A stretch of 64,000 nt of DNA from Sinorhizobium alkalisoli (GCF_008932245.1 NZ_CP034909.1:248001-312000); one strand, 5' to 3'; positions 26,991 through 38,554 are shown, numbered from the stretch's first letter. Notes: generated from the letters alone by a model not told the origin. A program made the numbers and translations.

Positions 26991-28043
26991 ATGAAGACAT
27001 CCTTCGTTTCAAACCTGGCAGTGCAAAATGCCATGCGCCTGACCATTCAGCAGGGTCAGACGGAACTGCTGAAGCTCGAAACGGAGATATCGACGGGCCG
27101 GCTTGCGGATGTCGGCGTCGCGCTCGGCTCCTCCACCGAACGCTCGGTCAGCCTGAGGCGGGAGCTGACGCGCCTCGAAACCCTGACCGACACGAACGCG
27201 ATCGTCACCCAGAGGCTCGCTGCGTCGCAGGAATCGCTCTCGCTGATGGCGCAAGCCGCCGAGCAACTGCGCAACACGCTCGTCACCTTCAAGGGCAACG
27301 ACTCGGTGGACCAGCTATCGGTCCAGAACAGCGAAATCGTGAGCGCGATGTCGATGTTCACGGCGGCCGCGAACACGTCCTTCAATGGCGAATTTCTCTT
27401 TGCGGGCATCAATACCGACGTGATGCCTTTCGAAGACTACAATGCTACCGCCTCGTCCGCAAAGGCGACCTTCGACGCCGAACTTGCCGCCTACATGACG
27501 GCGAACGGCATCGGTTCCATGAGCGACTTCACCCGGGCGCAAATGGAAGACTTCATCACCAACACGCTGGCCCCGCTGTACGACGACGACGCCCAATGGG
27601 CTGCCGACTGGTCTCAATCCTCGAGCCAGAACATGACCAGCCGCATCAGCGCGGGTGAGGTGATTCAAAGCTCGACGAACGCGACGACGGACGGCTTCCG
27701 GAAGTTCGCTCTTGCCAGCGTGATCGCGTCGGAACTCATGGACGCGGATATCAGCTCCGAGGTGCGCACCTATATCGGCGAAGCGGCGATCGGCTATGTC
27801 GCTGAGGCGATCACCGACATCACCGCCGAGCGCAGCATGCTCGGCATCTCTGAAGCGCGCGTAGAAAAGGCCAATACCTCGCTTGAGGTTCAGATCAACC
27901 TGATCAACACGCACATCACCGACCTCGAGGGTATCGACGCCTACGCGGCCTCGACCCGGATGAACACTTTGCTAACGCAGATGGAGACATCCTACACGCT
28001 GACAGCGCGGATCCAGCAGTTGAATTTGATAAATTTCCTCTGA
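26991..28043 (+). CDS. flgL: Hook-associated protein 3, FlgL
   Basis: FlgL joins FlgK to the flagellin filament and shares flagellin-like ends. The 350-residue product starts MKTSFVSNLAVQNAMRLTIQ and ends with a flagellin-type helix (TRMNTLLTQMETSYTLTARI). The middle has FNGEFLFAGINTDVMPFED, common in rhizobial FlgL. It starts two bases after the flgK stop. Confidence 0.92.
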   Translation: MKTSFVSNLAVQNAMRLTIQQGQTELLKLETEISTGRLADVGVALGSSTERSVSLRRELTRLETLTDTNAIVTQRLAASQESLSLMAQAAEQLRNTLVTFKGNDSVDQLSVQNSEIVSAMSMFTAAANTSFNGEFLFAGINTDVMPFEDYNATASSAKATFDAELAAYMTANGIGSMSDFTRAQMEDFITNTLAPLYDDDAQWAADWSQSSSQNMTSRISAGEVIQSSTNATTDGFRKFALASVIASELMDADISSEVRTYIGEAAIGYVAEAITDITAERSMLGISEARVEKANTSLEVQINLINTHITDLEGIDAYAASTRMNTLLTQMETSYTLTARIQQLNLINFL

Positions 28044-28046
28044 TGA

Positions 28047-29296
<1,250 letters not shown>

Positions 29297-29454
29297 TATA
29301 TAAGGCGGCGGGGCGTCGACCGCTGTTGGAACAGGGGTGCGCCGCTTGACGCGAATCGACGGTGCTGTGATCCTCTTCCAATCAGCACTCCACGCCGCCT
29401 GATCGGAAGCGCAAGTCGCGGCATCTCGAAACGGCTCCTGACAGGACCATCCGA

Positions 29455-29721
29455 ATGAACGAAGCAGACGCCCTCGACATCGTGCAGGCCGCAATCTGGA
29501 CCGTGATCGTCGCCTCGGGCCCCGCGGTTCTGGCCGCCATGGTGGTCGGCGTCGTCATCGCCTTCATCCAAGCCCTGACCCAGGTTCAGGAAATGACGCT
29601 GACCTTCGTCCCGAAAATCCTGGCGGTGATGGCGACTGCGGCGCTCTCGGCGCCCTTCGTCGGCGCGCAGATCTCCATCTTCACCGACCTCATCTTCTCG
29701 CGGATCCAATCCGGGTTCTGA
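29455..29721 (+). CDS. fliQ: Flagellar export gate protein FliQ
   Basis: FliQ is a small two-helix subunit of the type III export gate. The 88-residue product has both helices (IWTVIVASGPAVLAAMVVGV and ILAVMATAALSAPFVGAQI) and the typical FIQALTQVQEMTLTFVPK loop. A 158-base gap upstream may contain a promoter. flhA follows after 121 bases. Confidence 0.95.
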   Translation: MNEADALDIVQAAIWTVIVASGPAVLAAMVVGVVIAFIQALTQVQEMTLTFVPKILAVMATAALSAPFVGAQISIFTDLIFSRIQSGF

Positions 29722-29842
29722 TCGGTCGGGGAATTCCTTCCCGATACCACCCTCGCGCAAGCTTGGGCCTTTAGGTCTTCCGTCATAGTTTGGGGCAGCT
29801 TGCGTGATGGCTGCCCGCCTCTCATGAAGAGACGGAAGAGAC

Positions 29843-31930
29843 ATGGCACAACAGGCGACGCTGACCATCCCGAAACTCGCCCCGAAGAGCCGGGATATCG
29901 GCTTCGCCCTCGGGATCGTCATGATCCTGTCAATTCTGTTCCTGCCCATCCCGCCGTTCCTGATCGATCTGGGTCTCGCCTTTTCCATTGCCTTCTCAGT
30001 GCTGATCCTGATGGTTGCGCTGTGGATCCAGCGGCCGCTCGAATTCTCCTCCTTCCCGACAATCCTTCTGATCTCGACCATGACGCGCCTGTCGCTGAAC
30101 ATCGCGACCACGCGCGTCATTCTTTCGCACGGGCATGAAGGCCATGGTGCCGCCGGCGGCGTCATCTCCGGCTTCGCCAGCCTCGTCATGTCCGGCGATT
30201 TCGTGATCGGCCTGATCGTCTTCCTCATCCTGGTCACCGTCAATTTCATCGTCATCACCAAGGGCGCCACGCGTATCGCGGAAGTAGGCGCGCGCTTCAC
30301 GCTCGACGCGATCCCCGGCAAGCAGATGTCGATCGACGCCGACCTTTCCGCCGGCCTCATCGACGAGAAGGCGGCGCAGCACCGCCGGCGGGAACTGGAA
30401 GAGGAAAGCTCCTTTTACGGTGCGATGGACGGTGCCTCGAAATTCGTGCGCGGCGATGCGATCGCCGGCCTGATCATAACGGCGATCAACATCTTCGGCG
30501 GCATCGTCATCGGCTATCTTCGCCACGACATGCCGATCAGCCAGGCGGCCGATGTTTTCGTCAAGCTTTCCGTCGGCGACGGTCTCGTCTCGCAGATCCC
30601 GGCGCTGATCGTTTCGCTTGCCGCGGGCCTGCTCGTGTCGCGCGGCGGTACGGCGGGTTCGACGGATCAGGCGGTCGTCGGCCAGCTCAGCGGCTATCCG
30701 CGCGCGCTGACGGTCGCAGCAGGCCTCGTCATTCTGCTTTCGGTCATGCCGGGGCTGCCGTTCCTGCCCTTTGCCGTGCTCGGCGGCGGCATGGCCTTCC
30801 TCGGCTGGTTCATCCCCAGGCAGATCGAGGCGCTCAATGCCGAAAAGCGCGCACAGGAAGCCGCGAAGGTCCAGGAGAGCAAGGAGGCGGACAAGGAATC
30901 CGTCAAGTCTGTACTGAAGACGGCGGAAGTCGAGCTGCTGCTCGGCAAGCAGGTCTCGACGAGATTGCTCGGCGCGCATCAGGAACTTGCCTTCCGGGTC
31001 GGCAAGATGCGCCGAAAATTCGCCCTTCAATACGGGCTCGTCGTTCCGGAGATCAAGGTCTCCGACGACATCACCATACCGGACAAGGCCTATCACATCC
31101 GCATTCACGGCACGACCATCGCGTCGAACACGGTGCGGGTCGGCGAAGTGCTGGTGGTGACCGGCGCCGGCCGCCGTCCGAGCGTGCCGGGGGACGAGAT
31201 CCGCGAACCTGCCTTCGGCATGCCGGCCCTCTCTATCCTCGAGACCTTTACGGAGGACCTGAAGCGCGAGGGTTTCCACCCGATCGACAATGTTTCGGTG
31301 GTACTCACGCATTTGAGCGAGGTGATCCGCAACAACCTGCCGCAACTGTTATCCTACAAGGACGTCAAGGTGCTGATCGAGCGGCTCGATCCCGAATACC
31401 GCAAGCTCGCGGACGAGATATGCACTTCGCACATGTCCTATTCCGGCCTGCAGGCGGTGTTGAAATTGCTGCTCGCCGAGCGGGTGTCGATCCGAAATCT
31501 CCACCTGATCCTGGAAGCCGTGGCGGAACTGGCCCCGCATGTCCGCAAGACCGAGCAGATCGTCGAGCATGTGCGCGTGCGCATGTCGCAGCAGCTCTGC
31601 GGCGATCTTGCCGACAACGGCGTGCTGCGCGTCCTGAGGCTCGGCAACAAATGGGACATGGTGTTTCATCAGGCGTTGAAACGCGACGCCAAGGGCGAGA
31701 TCGTTGAGTTCGACATCGACCCGCGGCATCTCGAGGAGTTCAGCGAACAGGCGACGAAAGTTATTCGTGAACATCTCGATCGCGGTATGCCCTTCGTACT
31801 GGTAAGCTCGCCCGAATCCCGTTCTTATGTGCGCATGATCATCGAACGACTCTTCGCCACATTGCCGGTCCTCTCCCATGTCGAACTGGCCAAGGGGCTT
31901 GAGATCAAGATCATCGGCTCGATTTCATGA
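29843..31930 (+). CDS. flhA: Flagellar export gate protein FlhA
   Basis: FlhA is the nonameric export-gate protein whose cytoplasmic ring receives chaperone-substrate complexes. The 695-residue product has eight membrane helices in the first 330 residues and the FHIPEP-family cytoplasmic loop, including [20 protein letters not shown] and [20 protein letters not shown]. The C-terminal cytoplasmic domain is complete. Its stop overlaps the fliR start by four bases. Confidence 0.97.
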   Translation: MAQQATLTIPKLAPKSRDIGFALGIVMILSILFLPIPPFLIDLGLAFSIAFSVLILMVALWIQRPLEFSSFPTILLISTMTRLSLNIATTRVILSHGHEGHGAAGGVISGFASLVMSGDFVIGLIVFLILVTVNFIVITKGATRIAEVGARFTLDAIPGKQMSIDADLSAGLIDEKAAQHRRRELEEESSFYGAMDGASKFVRGDAIAGLIITAINIFGGIVIGYLRHDMPISQAADVFVKLSVGDGLVSQIPALIVSLAAGLLVSRGGTAGSTDQAVVGQLSGYPRALTVAAGLVILLSVMPGLPFLPFAVLGGGMAFLGWFIPRQIEALNAEKRAQEAAKVQESKEADKESVKSVLKTAEVELLLGKQVSTRLLGAHQELAFRVGKMRRKFALQYGLVVPEIKVSDDITIPDKAYHIRIHGTTIASNTVRVGEVLVVTGAGRRPSVPGDEIREPAFGMPALSILETFTEDLKREGFHPIDNVSVVLTHLSEVIRNNLPQLLSYKDVKVLIERLDPEYRKLADEICTSHMSYSGLQAVLKLLLAERVSIRNLHLILEAVAELAPHVRKTEQIVEHVRVRMSQQLCGDLADNGVLRVLRLGNKWDMVFHQALKRDAKGEIVEFDIDPRHLEEFSEQATKVIREHLDRGMPFVLVSSPESRSYVRMIIERLFATLPVLSHVELAKGLEIKIIGSIS

Positions 31931-32679
31931 TAACCGATCCCGAGGGCACGGTTCTGGCGCTGTTTGCCGCCTTTTGCCGCATCGGCGGCTGCGTCATGAT
32001 CATGCCGGGTTTTTCCACCGCCCGCGTTCCCCTTCAGGTCCGGCTGTTCATCGCCGTCGCACTGTCAATGGCCATCCTGCCGATCATGTGGACGGATATC
32101 TATCCGCAGGTGGCGGGGAAGGGGCACGCCTATCTCTATCTCGTCGCAAGCGAGACCCTCGTCGGAGCAATCATCGGGCTCGTCGCACGCTATTACGTTC
32201 TCGGGCTGCAATTTGCGGGAACCGCGCTGACGATGCTGATCGGCTTCAGCCCGCCGCCGTCGAACGACGTTCTGGAGGATACGGCGGAGAATCAGCTGAC
32301 CAGCATGATCAGCTTTGCCGGGCTCATGCTTCTCTTCATGCTGGATTTCCACCACGTGCTCTTCGAGGCGATCGCGCAGTCCTATCGGGCAATGCCGATC
32401 GGCGGGGGGTTCGATCCGCAGGGCATGCTGATCACGCTTGCGAATTCGCTGGAGCAGACCTTCCTCATCATGCTGCGCCTCGCAAGCCCGTTTGTGATCT
32501 ATGGCCTGCTTTTCAACGTCGCCATCGGCATGGTGAACAAGCTGGCGCCGCAGATCCCGATTTATTTCATCTCGCAGCCCTATCTCATCATGGGTGGTCT
32601 GTTCCTGCTTTACCTCGGTATCGCTGCCATGCTGCACCTTTTCGCAGACGGATTCTCGCTGGTGATGCAGGGCGGCTGA
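31927..32679 (+). CDS. fliR: Flagellar export gate protein FliR
   Basis: FliR completes the FliP-FliQ-FliR export channel. The 250-residue product has about six hydrophobic segments, beginning [20 protein letters not shown] and containing the conserved [19 protein letters not shown] region. It overlaps flhA by four bases. flhB, normally close by, is not in this window and is expected beyond the left edge next to fliG. Confidence 0.95.
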   Translation: MITDPEGTVLALFAAFCRIGGCVMIMPGFSTARVPLQVRLFIAVALSMAILPIMWTDIYPQVAGKGHAYLYLVASETLVGAIIGLVARYYVLGLQFAGTALTMLIGFSPPPSNDVLEDTAENQLTSMISFAGLMLLFMLDFHHVLFEAIAQSYRAMPIGGGFDPQGMLITLANSLEQTFLIMLRLASPFVIYGLLFNVAIGMVNKLAPQIPIYFISQPYLIMGGLFLLYLGIAAMLHLFADGFSLVMQGG

Positions 32680-32737
32680 ATGGATTGAGATTGCTGGTTC
32701 CCGCATCCCGCTCCTGCACGAGGACTGAAGTCTGGCG

Positions 32738-33151
32738 ATGAAGACGCGATCGGAAAAACTGAAACGACTCGTCGCGGTACAGCGGCATCTGGAACGCATG
32801 GCCGAGACCGAACTTGCCGAGACCGCTCTCCAGCGCCAGGAACTCGCCGGCACGATCGACGTGGTCGTCGATGCCATGGGCTCGGGCCATCCCATGCACC
32901 GTATGTTGTCCGGCCACTACGCCTCGCATCTCGGACGGCTGGTCCAGAAGGACCAGATGCTGCTCGGCATCCAGCAAGTGCACGAGGCGCGTATGCTCAA
33001 GGAACGCGCCAAGGGCGACCGGCTCGAAGAGAGCATGAAGGATGCGCGCCTGGCGGAGGAGCGCGAGGCGGCGGACAATCAAATCTTCGACCTGATCGAC
33101 CAGCACGTTGCGGTTCAGGCACCAGTTTCCGGTAAGGTTGAGCGGCGATAG
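32738..33151 (+). CDS. Coiled-coil protein of the flagellar cluster, possibly FliJ-like
   Basis: A 137-residue, highly charged, almost wholly helical product without signal peptide or membrane segment (KTRSEKLKRLVAVQRHLERM, then KERAKGDRLEESMKDARLAE). Size, charge and coiled-coil character match FliJ, the stalk-like partner of FliI, and no other fliJ candidate is visible in this cluster. Sequence-level recognition is weak, so the name is not assigned. It lies 58 bases after fliR and 100 bases before the rod-binding gene. Confidence 0.65.
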   Translation: MKTRSEKLKRLVAVQRHLERMAETELAETALQRQELAGTIDVVVDAMGSGHPMHRMLSGHYASHLGRLVQKDQMLLGIQQVHEARMLKERAKGDRLEESMKDARLAEEREAADNQIFDLIDQHVAVQAPVSGKVERR

Positions 33152-33251
33152 TGGGTCAGCCGGACCACCTGCCGAAAGCGGGTTGCCGGTTCGAAACGGG
33201 ATGGGGTTGCCGAATGACGCTCGCGGCAGCCGTCTTCGAGAGGATTCTGAC

Positions 33252-33803
33252 ATGGCAATTTCCCCGCCCAGCGACCTGGTGATGGACGTCGTCCGCGCAG
33301 CCGATCCGGCGGAGGTCCAGGAGGCGCAGGCGCGGCTGAAGGCCAATCGCGCCGCCTTCCAGGCGACCAGCCTCGCGGAAAGCGGCAATGGTTTTGCCGC
33401 TGCCGTTTCCGTGCTGAACGGCTCGGAGGGCTCGAGCGGCCTCGGCGACATCGCCAACCGGGGCGAAGCGAAAAAGGTTCCTGAGACCTATCGCAAATTC
33501 GAGGCGATGGTGTTGCAGAATTTCGTGAAATCGATGCTGCCGAACGACAGCGAGAGTGTCTTCGGCAAGGGCACCTCCGGTGACATCTGGAAGAGCATGA
33601 TGGCGGAGCAGATTGGCGACGTTCTCTCCAAAGGCGGCGGGATCGGCATCGCTAAGGGACTGGCCGGAAATGATACTGTAGAACGCGTGAATGCGGCGCT
33701 CGACGGCAACAGTCGAAACCTCGCCGCCGGCATGGTTCAGGAATACGAGCGCAAGGCGCTCTCGGCTTATCTGACGAGCGACGAAAAAGAGAAGAACGCC
33801 TGA
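33252..33803 (+). CDS. flgJ: Rod-binding protein, FlgJ N-terminal-domain type
   Basis: This is the rod-cap domain of FlgJ without the C-terminal muramidase domain, the usual form in Rhizobiales. The 183-residue product has the rod-binding signature KFEAMVLQNFVKSMLPND followed by FGKGTSGDIWKSMMAEQIG. ATG at 33252 follows GAGAGGA; the open frame upstream is discarded. The separate lytic transglycosylase at 22.7 kb may provide the missing muramidase activity. Confidence 0.88.
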   Translation: MAISPPSDLVMDVVRAADPAEVQEAQARLKANRAAFQATSLAESGNGFAAAVSVLNGSEGSSGLGDIANRGEAKKVPETYRKFEAMVLQNFVKSMLPNDSESVFGKGTSGDIWKSMMAEQIGDVLSKGGGIGIAKGLAGNDTVERVNAALDGNSRNLAAGMVQEYERKALSAYLTSDEKEKNA

Positions 33804-33953
33804 TGCCTGCCGCCGGGATCCGAAGCGGTTCCGGACATCGGCAGTCATCAAATCAAACACGTAAGGCGCATCGCACGGAATTTGGGTGCGACGCGGCCTG
33901 GAGCGGCTCGAGGACCTCGGGTCCACCCGCCGATATCGCTTGGGAGCTGAAAT

Positions 33954-34322
33954 ATGGAAGCTGTGGCATCCAATGACCTGCGCATTCAAAACGTCCTCGG
34001 TCGCCTGGAGATGATCATCGACAACGAGAACAGCCGGATCGGCATCGATCCGAACTTCGACATGAAGACGTCGAACGCCCATAAGAGCCGCTGCCTGTAT
34101 GAATTGACGATGCTGCATCGTGACGCTGCGCCCAGCGAGATCTCGCCGGTTTTCGCCTCGCAGACGCGCCACCTGCGGCAGAAGCTGCACCTCAACGCGC
34201 AAAAGGTTGAAGCGCATCTGGAGGCCGTTCGCTCCGTCGTCGATCTTCTCAAGACCGCCGCCCAGGATGCCGATGCGGACGGCATCTATACCGAAGCGCA
34301 ATTCCGTTACAGCGACTTCTGA
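33954..34322 (+). CDS. FlgN-like chaperone candidate
   Basis: A 122-residue, mainly helical soluble protein with no signal peptide. Its size, the leading helix (LRIQNVLGRLEMIIDNENSR) and the Asn-His-Lys-Ser-Arg segment (NAHKSRCLYELTML) resemble rhizobial FlgN-type chaperones of hook-associated proteins FlgK and FlgL. The start is preceded by a 150-base gap. Its stop shares one base with the next gene. Assignment rests on size, helicity and position. Confidence 0.6.
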   Translation: MEAVASNDLRIQNVLGRLEMIIDNENSRIGIDPNFDMKTSNAHKSRCLYELTMLHRDAAPSEISPVFASQTRHLRQKLHLNAQKVEAHLEAVRSVVDLLKTAAQDADADGIYTEAQFRYSDF

Positions 34323-34891
34323 TGCTTAAGCTCCTTTTCACCGGGGTTTGGGTCTGCGCCGTTACGCTCGGATCGGTCTATTTTTCGATGCAATATGCGT
34401 CGGCGCCGGTTCTCTCCGATGCGGAGGCCGAGCGGCGGGCTTCGGAGGAGTACGTGCCGGGTGAAATCGTCACCGTCCCGGTGATCAAGGACGGGGCCGT
34501 CCAGGGCTATTTCCTGGCCAAACTGTCGTTCTCTGCCAAGCGGGAAGGGATAGCGAAGCTGCACGCGCCGCTCCGCCAACTCGTTACCGACGAACTTTAC
34601 GATCTGCTCGTCGGGTCGAAGTTCATCGACGTCGCCGACACCGGCTCGTTCGACTTGCCGCACTTCAAGCTCCAGGTGAAGGACGGCCTGAATGGCAAGC
34701 TTGGCAGAGAAGTGATTACCGAAGTGCTGGTCGAGCAACTCGAATATCTGAGCAAGCTGGATGTGGAGCGCGCCTCGAGCGGACAGGCCATCGCTTACGA
34801 CAAGCCGGCACCCGTTGTCGACAGGAACGGCAATGTTGCCGCCGACAAGCTTCCCGAAGCGGCGGTCAAGGCAAGCGGCAGCGTCCACTGA
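34322..34891 (+). CDS. Membrane-anchored periplasmic protein of unknown function
   Basis: A 189-residue product with one N-terminal membrane segment (LLFTGVWVCAVTLGSVYFSM) followed by a periplasmic domain. That domain has PGEIVTVPVIKDGAVQGYFL, LAKLSFSAKREGI and a helix with REVITEVLVEQLEYLSKLD. The single helix plus a domain in which strands are followed by a final helix is reminiscent of FliL, but the similarity is structural impression only. It overlaps the FlgN-like gene by one base, so it closes the motility cluster. Confidence 0.65.
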   Translation: MLKLLFTGVWVCAVTLGSVYFSMQYASAPVLSDAEAERRASEEYVPGEIVTVPVIKDGAVQGYFLAKLSFSAKREGIAKLHAPLRQLVTDELYDLLVGSKFIDVADTGSFDLPHFKLQVKDGLNGKLGREVITEVLVEQLEYLSKLDVERASSGQAIAYDKPAPVVDRNGNVAADKLPEAAVKASGSVH

Positions 34892-34917
34892 ACGAACAGC
34901 GGCCGCCGTCTCATATA

Positions 34918-35910
34918 TCAGCCCGACGGTTCGGGCTTGTGGTCTTCTTGCCTGACCAGGCCGAACTCGGCCGTGACGCGCCCTCGCGCCACGTGGAAAT
35001 AGTGGAGGGCGGCGAAGGCAAGCCCGGTTTCCGCCCAAAGCTTCACGCCGCGCGGCAGCGACGTGGTCATGAGCGCCAGGGATGCGCCGAGCCTCTTCAA
35101 CCGGCCGGTCAGAGTCGGATCGCGGCGATGCGCGAGATAGGCCGAAACCCTGCCGCGGCGAAGGCTCCTGCCGCGAACCCATGCGGCGATCGCGCGATTC
35201 CCGGGTACCGTTTGCGTCACCCAGGCATCCGCGGCCCAGGCAAAAGAGAACCCTGAAGCCTTACACCGCTGGAACAGATCCAACGCGCAGCCGCCGACGA
35301 CGTCCACGGCGGGATCGAGAAACGGCTGCGGCATCGCCTCAAGCACCGCCCGCGCCACGAGAATGTTGCTGGCGGAATAAAGCATCGGCACCGGTCCGGT
35401 GACGTCGTAGGGGGGCGCGAACACGGGGTGCCGCTTCCATCGCTGATCCTGCGGATGTTCGAACACCGGCAGTTGTGGGCCGCCGACGATATCCGCCCCG
35501 TAGGCTTCCTGCACAGCCATGAGGCCGTCCAGCCATTCGGGCGCCGCGACCTCGTCATCGCCGATAACGGCGATCGCATGCAGATTGGGATAAAGTTCGA
35601 GGGCCGTCGACAACGCAGCATTCAAGGCGTGGCATCGTCCATGCCTGCGACAGATGATCACCGCGGAATCGGACGGACGGCTGAGAAAGAAGGCTTTGGC
35701 TGCGTCTGCGCCCGCCGGTCGTTCCCCGCCCTCTTCGACGACCAGCGTCGCCAAAGGGACGTCGGGGCGCTGCGAAACGATCGTCTTCAGCGTTTTGACG
35801 AGGTGTTCGGGATTGCGGAACGTCGGGACCACCACGACGAGATCGACATCGGCCCTGTCTTCGAGCTCGCTTTGGAAATGGATAGAAATATCCTGCCCGT
35901 TCGGCGCCAT
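34918..35910 (-). CDS. Family 2 glycosyltransferase
   Basis: A 330-residue GT-A fold enzyme using a nucleotide-sugar donor; acceptor unknown. The N-terminal strand VDLVVVVPTFRNPEHLVKTL, the HALNAALSTA motif and the metal-binding acidic cluster IAVIGDDEVAAPEWL are typical of GT2. Residues about 300-315 near the end are moderately hydrophobic and may contact the membrane. ATG at 35910 is chosen; a TTG at 35928 is possible but its GAGG is too close. It runs opposite to the motility genes and ends 26 bases from the previous stop, so it is a separate unit. Confidence 0.8.
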   Translation of the reverse strand: MAPNGQDISIHFQSELEDRADVDLVVVVPTFRNPEHLVKTLKTIVSQRPDVPLATLVVEEGGERPAGADAAKAFFLSRPSDSAVIICRRHGRCHALNAALSTALELYPNLHAIAVIGDDEVAAPEWLDGLMAVQEAYGADIVGGPQLPVFEHPQDQRWKRHPVFAPPYDVTGPVPMLYSASNILVARAVLEAMPQPFLDPAVDVVGGCALDLFQRCKASGFSFAWAADAWVTQTVPGNRAIAAWVRGRSLRRGRVSAYLAHRRDPTLTGRLKRLGASLALMTTSLPRGVKLWAETGLAFAALHYFHVARGRVTAEFGLVRQEDHKPEPSG

Positions 35911-36280
35911 TGAAAAACCCGTACGCAAACCTCAGGGGAAATATTAAAGCAGCCTTCCTAAACGCATGCTGAATAAAACAATTCTACCACCGAAGCGGTT
36001 TGCGCGTAATGCCAAGTGAGCCGTCGGCCGAGCGTTCGGCGACCACGCCACTGCTTGCTCTTCGAAGTGCTGCAGTGATCCTTCCACTTCTCGCACGCGG
36101 TTCCACTGCTCTCTTTCACGGATGCAAGGAAATGCGGGCGTCGCCGCGCGAGCAGACCGTCGTTCCCGTCTAGGCCCTTGCATTTATCCATTTGGGACAG
36201 CATAGGGCGCAGGCAGGCAATTGCGCCCCGGTGCGCTGACTAGAGTGTGCCGGCAATAGGGACTAACCGGGAGATATGCC
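35911..36280. other. Intergenic region between the glycosyltransferase and folD
   Basis: No gene is supported in these 370 bases. Short minus-strand frames at 35944-36203 have Arg- and Ala-rich translations without recognisable features and no good ribosome site. The region must hold the divergent promoters for the glycosyltransferase and folD. The only site assigned is GGGAGA before the GTG of folD. Confidence 0.5.
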
Positions 36281-37180
36281 GTGACGACTGTGATTGATGG
36301 CAAGGCCGTTGCCGCTTCGGTCATCGAAACCGTGAAATCCGCCACCAAGGCTCTCGAGGCCGAGACAGGTGTTCGGGCAGGGCTCGCGGTCGTCATCGTC
36401 GGAGACGATCCGGCAAGCCACGCCTATGTGTCTGCAAAGAGCAAGATGGCCAAGGAATGCGGCTTCCTATCGGTCCAGCATACCTTGCCGACGGAGACAA
36501 CGCAGGAGGAACTCGCAGCGCTGGTCGCCGAACTCAACTCTGATCCGTCGATTCATGGCATTCTTGTACAGTTGCCGCTGCCGAAGCACCTGCATTCGGA
36601 GTCGATCATCCAGTCGATCCTTCCGGAAAAGGACGTCGACGGCCTGCATGTCGTCAATGCCGGTAAGGTCGCCACCGGCGATCTCGAAGGAGGGCTTGTC
36701 TCCTGTACGCCGGCCGGCGCCATGGTCTTCGTGCGCCGCACCCACGGAGAGGACCTCTCCGGCCTCAACGCAGTCGTCATCGGGCGCTCTAACCTGTTCG
36801 GGAAACCGATGTCGGCGCTGCTTCTCGCCGCCAATGCCACGGTCACGACCGCGCACTCGCGCACCGGGGACCTGCCGGCCGTCTGCCGCAATGCCGATAT
36901 CCTGGTGGCGGCGGTCGGTCGCCCTGAAATGGTCAAGGCTAACTGGGTAAAGCCCGGCGCAATGGTCATCGATATCGGCATCAACCGCGTGCCCGCACCG
37001 GAGCGCGGCGAGGGCAAGACGAAGCTCGTCGGCGACGTGGCCTTCGACGAGTGTGCCGAGGTCGCAAGCGTGATCACGCCGGTGCCGGGTGGCGTCGGAC
37101 CGATGACGATCGCCATGCTGATGGCGAATACGATCATCGCTGCGTATCGCAAGGCCGGCCGCAAACCGCCGAAATTCTGA
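36281..37180 (+). CDS. folD: Bifunctional methylenetetrahydrofolate dehydrogenase/cyclohydrolase FolD
   Basis: FolD converts 5,10-methylene-THF to 10-formyl-THF in the cytoplasm with NADP, supplying one-carbon units for purines and formyl-Met. The 299-residue product shows the catalytic region [20 protein letters not shown] (active Lys and Tyr), the substrate motif VQLPLPKHL, the NADP-binding [14 protein letters not shown] and the C-terminal [20 protein letters not shown]. It starts with GTG after GGGAGA. It is monocistronic and convergent with aglR. Confidence 0.96.
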   Translation: MTTVIDGKAVAASVIETVKSATKALEAETGVRAGLAVVIVGDDPASHAYVSAKSKMAKECGFLSVQHTLPTETTQEELAALVAELNSDPSIHGILVQLPLPKHLHSESIIQSILPEKDVDGLHVVNAGKVATGDLEGGLVSCTPAGAMVFVRRTHGEDLSGLNAVVIGRSNLFGKPMSALLLAANATVTTAHSRTGDLPAVCRNADILVAAVGRPEMVKANWVKPGAMVIDIGINRVPAPERGEGKTKLVGDVAFDECAEVASVITPVPGGVGPMTIAMLMANTIIAAYRKAGRKPPKF

Positions 37181-37204
37181 GCGTCACCCGCCGCGAAAGC
37201 AAGC

Positions 37205-37250
37205 CTGCAGCCGCGCATCCGTGTCGGACGCGCGGCGCTGCAGCACTTTG
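37205..37250. repeat. Rhizobial intergenic palindromic element, copy A
   Basis: CTGCAGCCGCGCATCC... with the inverted half GGCGCTGCAGCACTTTGA. It matches the pattern of the element at 40073-40152 (C-T-A/G-CAG, GCGC core, CAGCAC/TAGCAC, TTTGA). It lies between the convergent folD and aglR genes and can fold as a hairpin (GCGC and TCCG arms), so it could serve both as terminators. Confidence 0.55.
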
Positions 37251-37317
37251 ATGTGCAGGTCCTATATCGACTCGATTTCGGGAGGCGTGCAATCGAAGGG
37301 GGCGGTTGTCGTGAGGG

Positions 37318-38349
37318 CTATCGCCCCGGCGCCGAACCCGTCGAGGCGCGTACGACCAGCTCGGCGCGCCAGAGTTCCTGCTGCGGATAATCGCCGCGAT
37401 TAAGTATACCGGCGATCAGGCGCGTGGCAATGCGTGCGCCGGCGGCCCTGAGCGAAGAGCGCGTCGTCGTCAGCGGCACGCTGAAATTCTCCGGCTTCAA
37501 CATCGGCAGCACGTCGTCATGGGCAATGACCGAAATGTCGCGGCCGATGACGAGGCCCGCCTGATTGATCGCCCTCACGGCACCGAGGGCCAGAACGGTA
37601 CTGGAGCAGAGGACGGCCGTCGGAGGGTCCGGCCGCTGCAGGAAGGATTGCATGCTCCTGTAGCCGTACTCGTCCGTCATGACCGAATGGTGGACGAGCG
37701 CCTCGTCATGATGGAGGCCCCATTCTTCGAGCGCCAGCATCAGCCCCTTTTTACGACGGAGGGAAAAGGCGAGATACTCCGGGCCGTTGATCAATGCGAT
37801 CCGATGATGGCCGAGCTGGAGCAGGAGCTTGGCCGCGTCGTAGAACGCGCGCGTATTGTCGACATCGAGAAAGGGATAGTCGCGTGGTCCGCCCATCGAA
37901 CGGCCGTGCACGACGAAGGGGATGGAGAGCGATTTCAGTATCGGAATGCGCGGATCGTTCCGGCGCATATAGGCGAGGAAAACCGCGTCGACATTGCCGC
38001 TCGCGGCAAGCCGCCGAAACGTTGCTTCCTCGTCGTCGGGGGCGCTCGGGTTGAGCACGAAATGGAAATCGTGCTTCAGTGCCTCCTCGGCGAGGCCCGC
38101 CAGGAACTCCCCGAAATGAATGTCGGAATCAATGCCGGATGCAATCGGCATCACGAGGCCGATCGAATAGGCTTTTCCCGTGGCGAGCCGCTGGGCCGCC
38201 CGGTTCGGACGATAGCCGGTGGTGCGCACTGCGTCGAGCACCCGCCGGCGCGTTTCCGCATTGACTTCCGGATAGCCGTTGAGCGCCCGGCTGACCGTCG
38301 TCTGGGACAGGCCGAGTAGCTCCGCCAGCTGTTTCAGATTGACCGCCAT
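37318..38349 (-). CDS. aglR: LacI-family repressor of the agl operon
   Basis: A 343-residue LacI/GalR regulator. The N-terminal helix-turn-helix (VNLKQLAELLGLSQTTVSRA, LNGYPEV) is followed by the hinge and a periplasmic-binding-like sugar domain (ISVIAHDDVLPMLKPENFSV near the end). ATG at 38349 is preferred over a longer frame because GGAGGAG lies seven bases upstream and the product then starts at the helix-turn-helix. It is divergent from aglE, with palindromic operator candidates between them. It probably represses the operon until an alpha-glucoside is present. Confidence 0.9.
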   Translation of the reverse strand: MAVNLKQLAELLGLSQTTVSRALNGYPEVNAETRRRVLDAVRTTGYRPNRAAQRLATGKAYSIGLVMPIASGIDSDIHFGEFLAGLAEEALKHDFHFVLNPSAPDDEEATFRRLAASGNVDAVFLAYMRRNDPRIPILKSLSIPFVVHGRSMGGPRDYPFLDVDNTRAFYDAAKLLLQLGHHRIALINGPEYLAFSLRRKKGLMLALEEWGLHHDEALVHHSVMTDEYGYRSMQSFLQRPDPPTAVLCSSTVLALGAVRAINQAGLVIGRDISVIAHDDVLPMLKPENFSVPLTTTRSSLRAAGARIATRLIAGILNRGDYPQQELWRAELVVRASTGSAPGR

Positions 38350-38360
38350 GGTCGGACTCC

Positions 38361-38376
38361 TCCAAAGCGCTTTGGA
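38361..38376. promoter_or_regulatory. Putative AglR operator 1
   Basis: Perfect 16-base palindrome TCCAAAGCGCTTTGGA, centred on CG as in LacI-family operators, lying 11 bases upstream of the aglR start codon and overlapping its ribosome site. Likely autoregulation of aglR. Confidence 0.7.
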
Positions 38377-38554
38377 TACGTGTGTTATTTTTGTCGTATT
38401 CACCAGCGCTTTTTCTATGTGTACCATTCGGACCATGGCGGAAGAAAGCAGAAAATCCTTGTTTTGCATTGCAAAATTCGCGTCGCAACGCAAAACACGC
38501 TTCGTGGAGGAAATCTCTTGACTCTTTGCCGGTTGCAATGGAGTGTTGGCGAAC

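Noticed and set aside
35944..36203. Two short minus-strand frames in the gap before folD
   Set aside because: No ribosome site, basic low-complexity translation and no sign of membrane or domain features.
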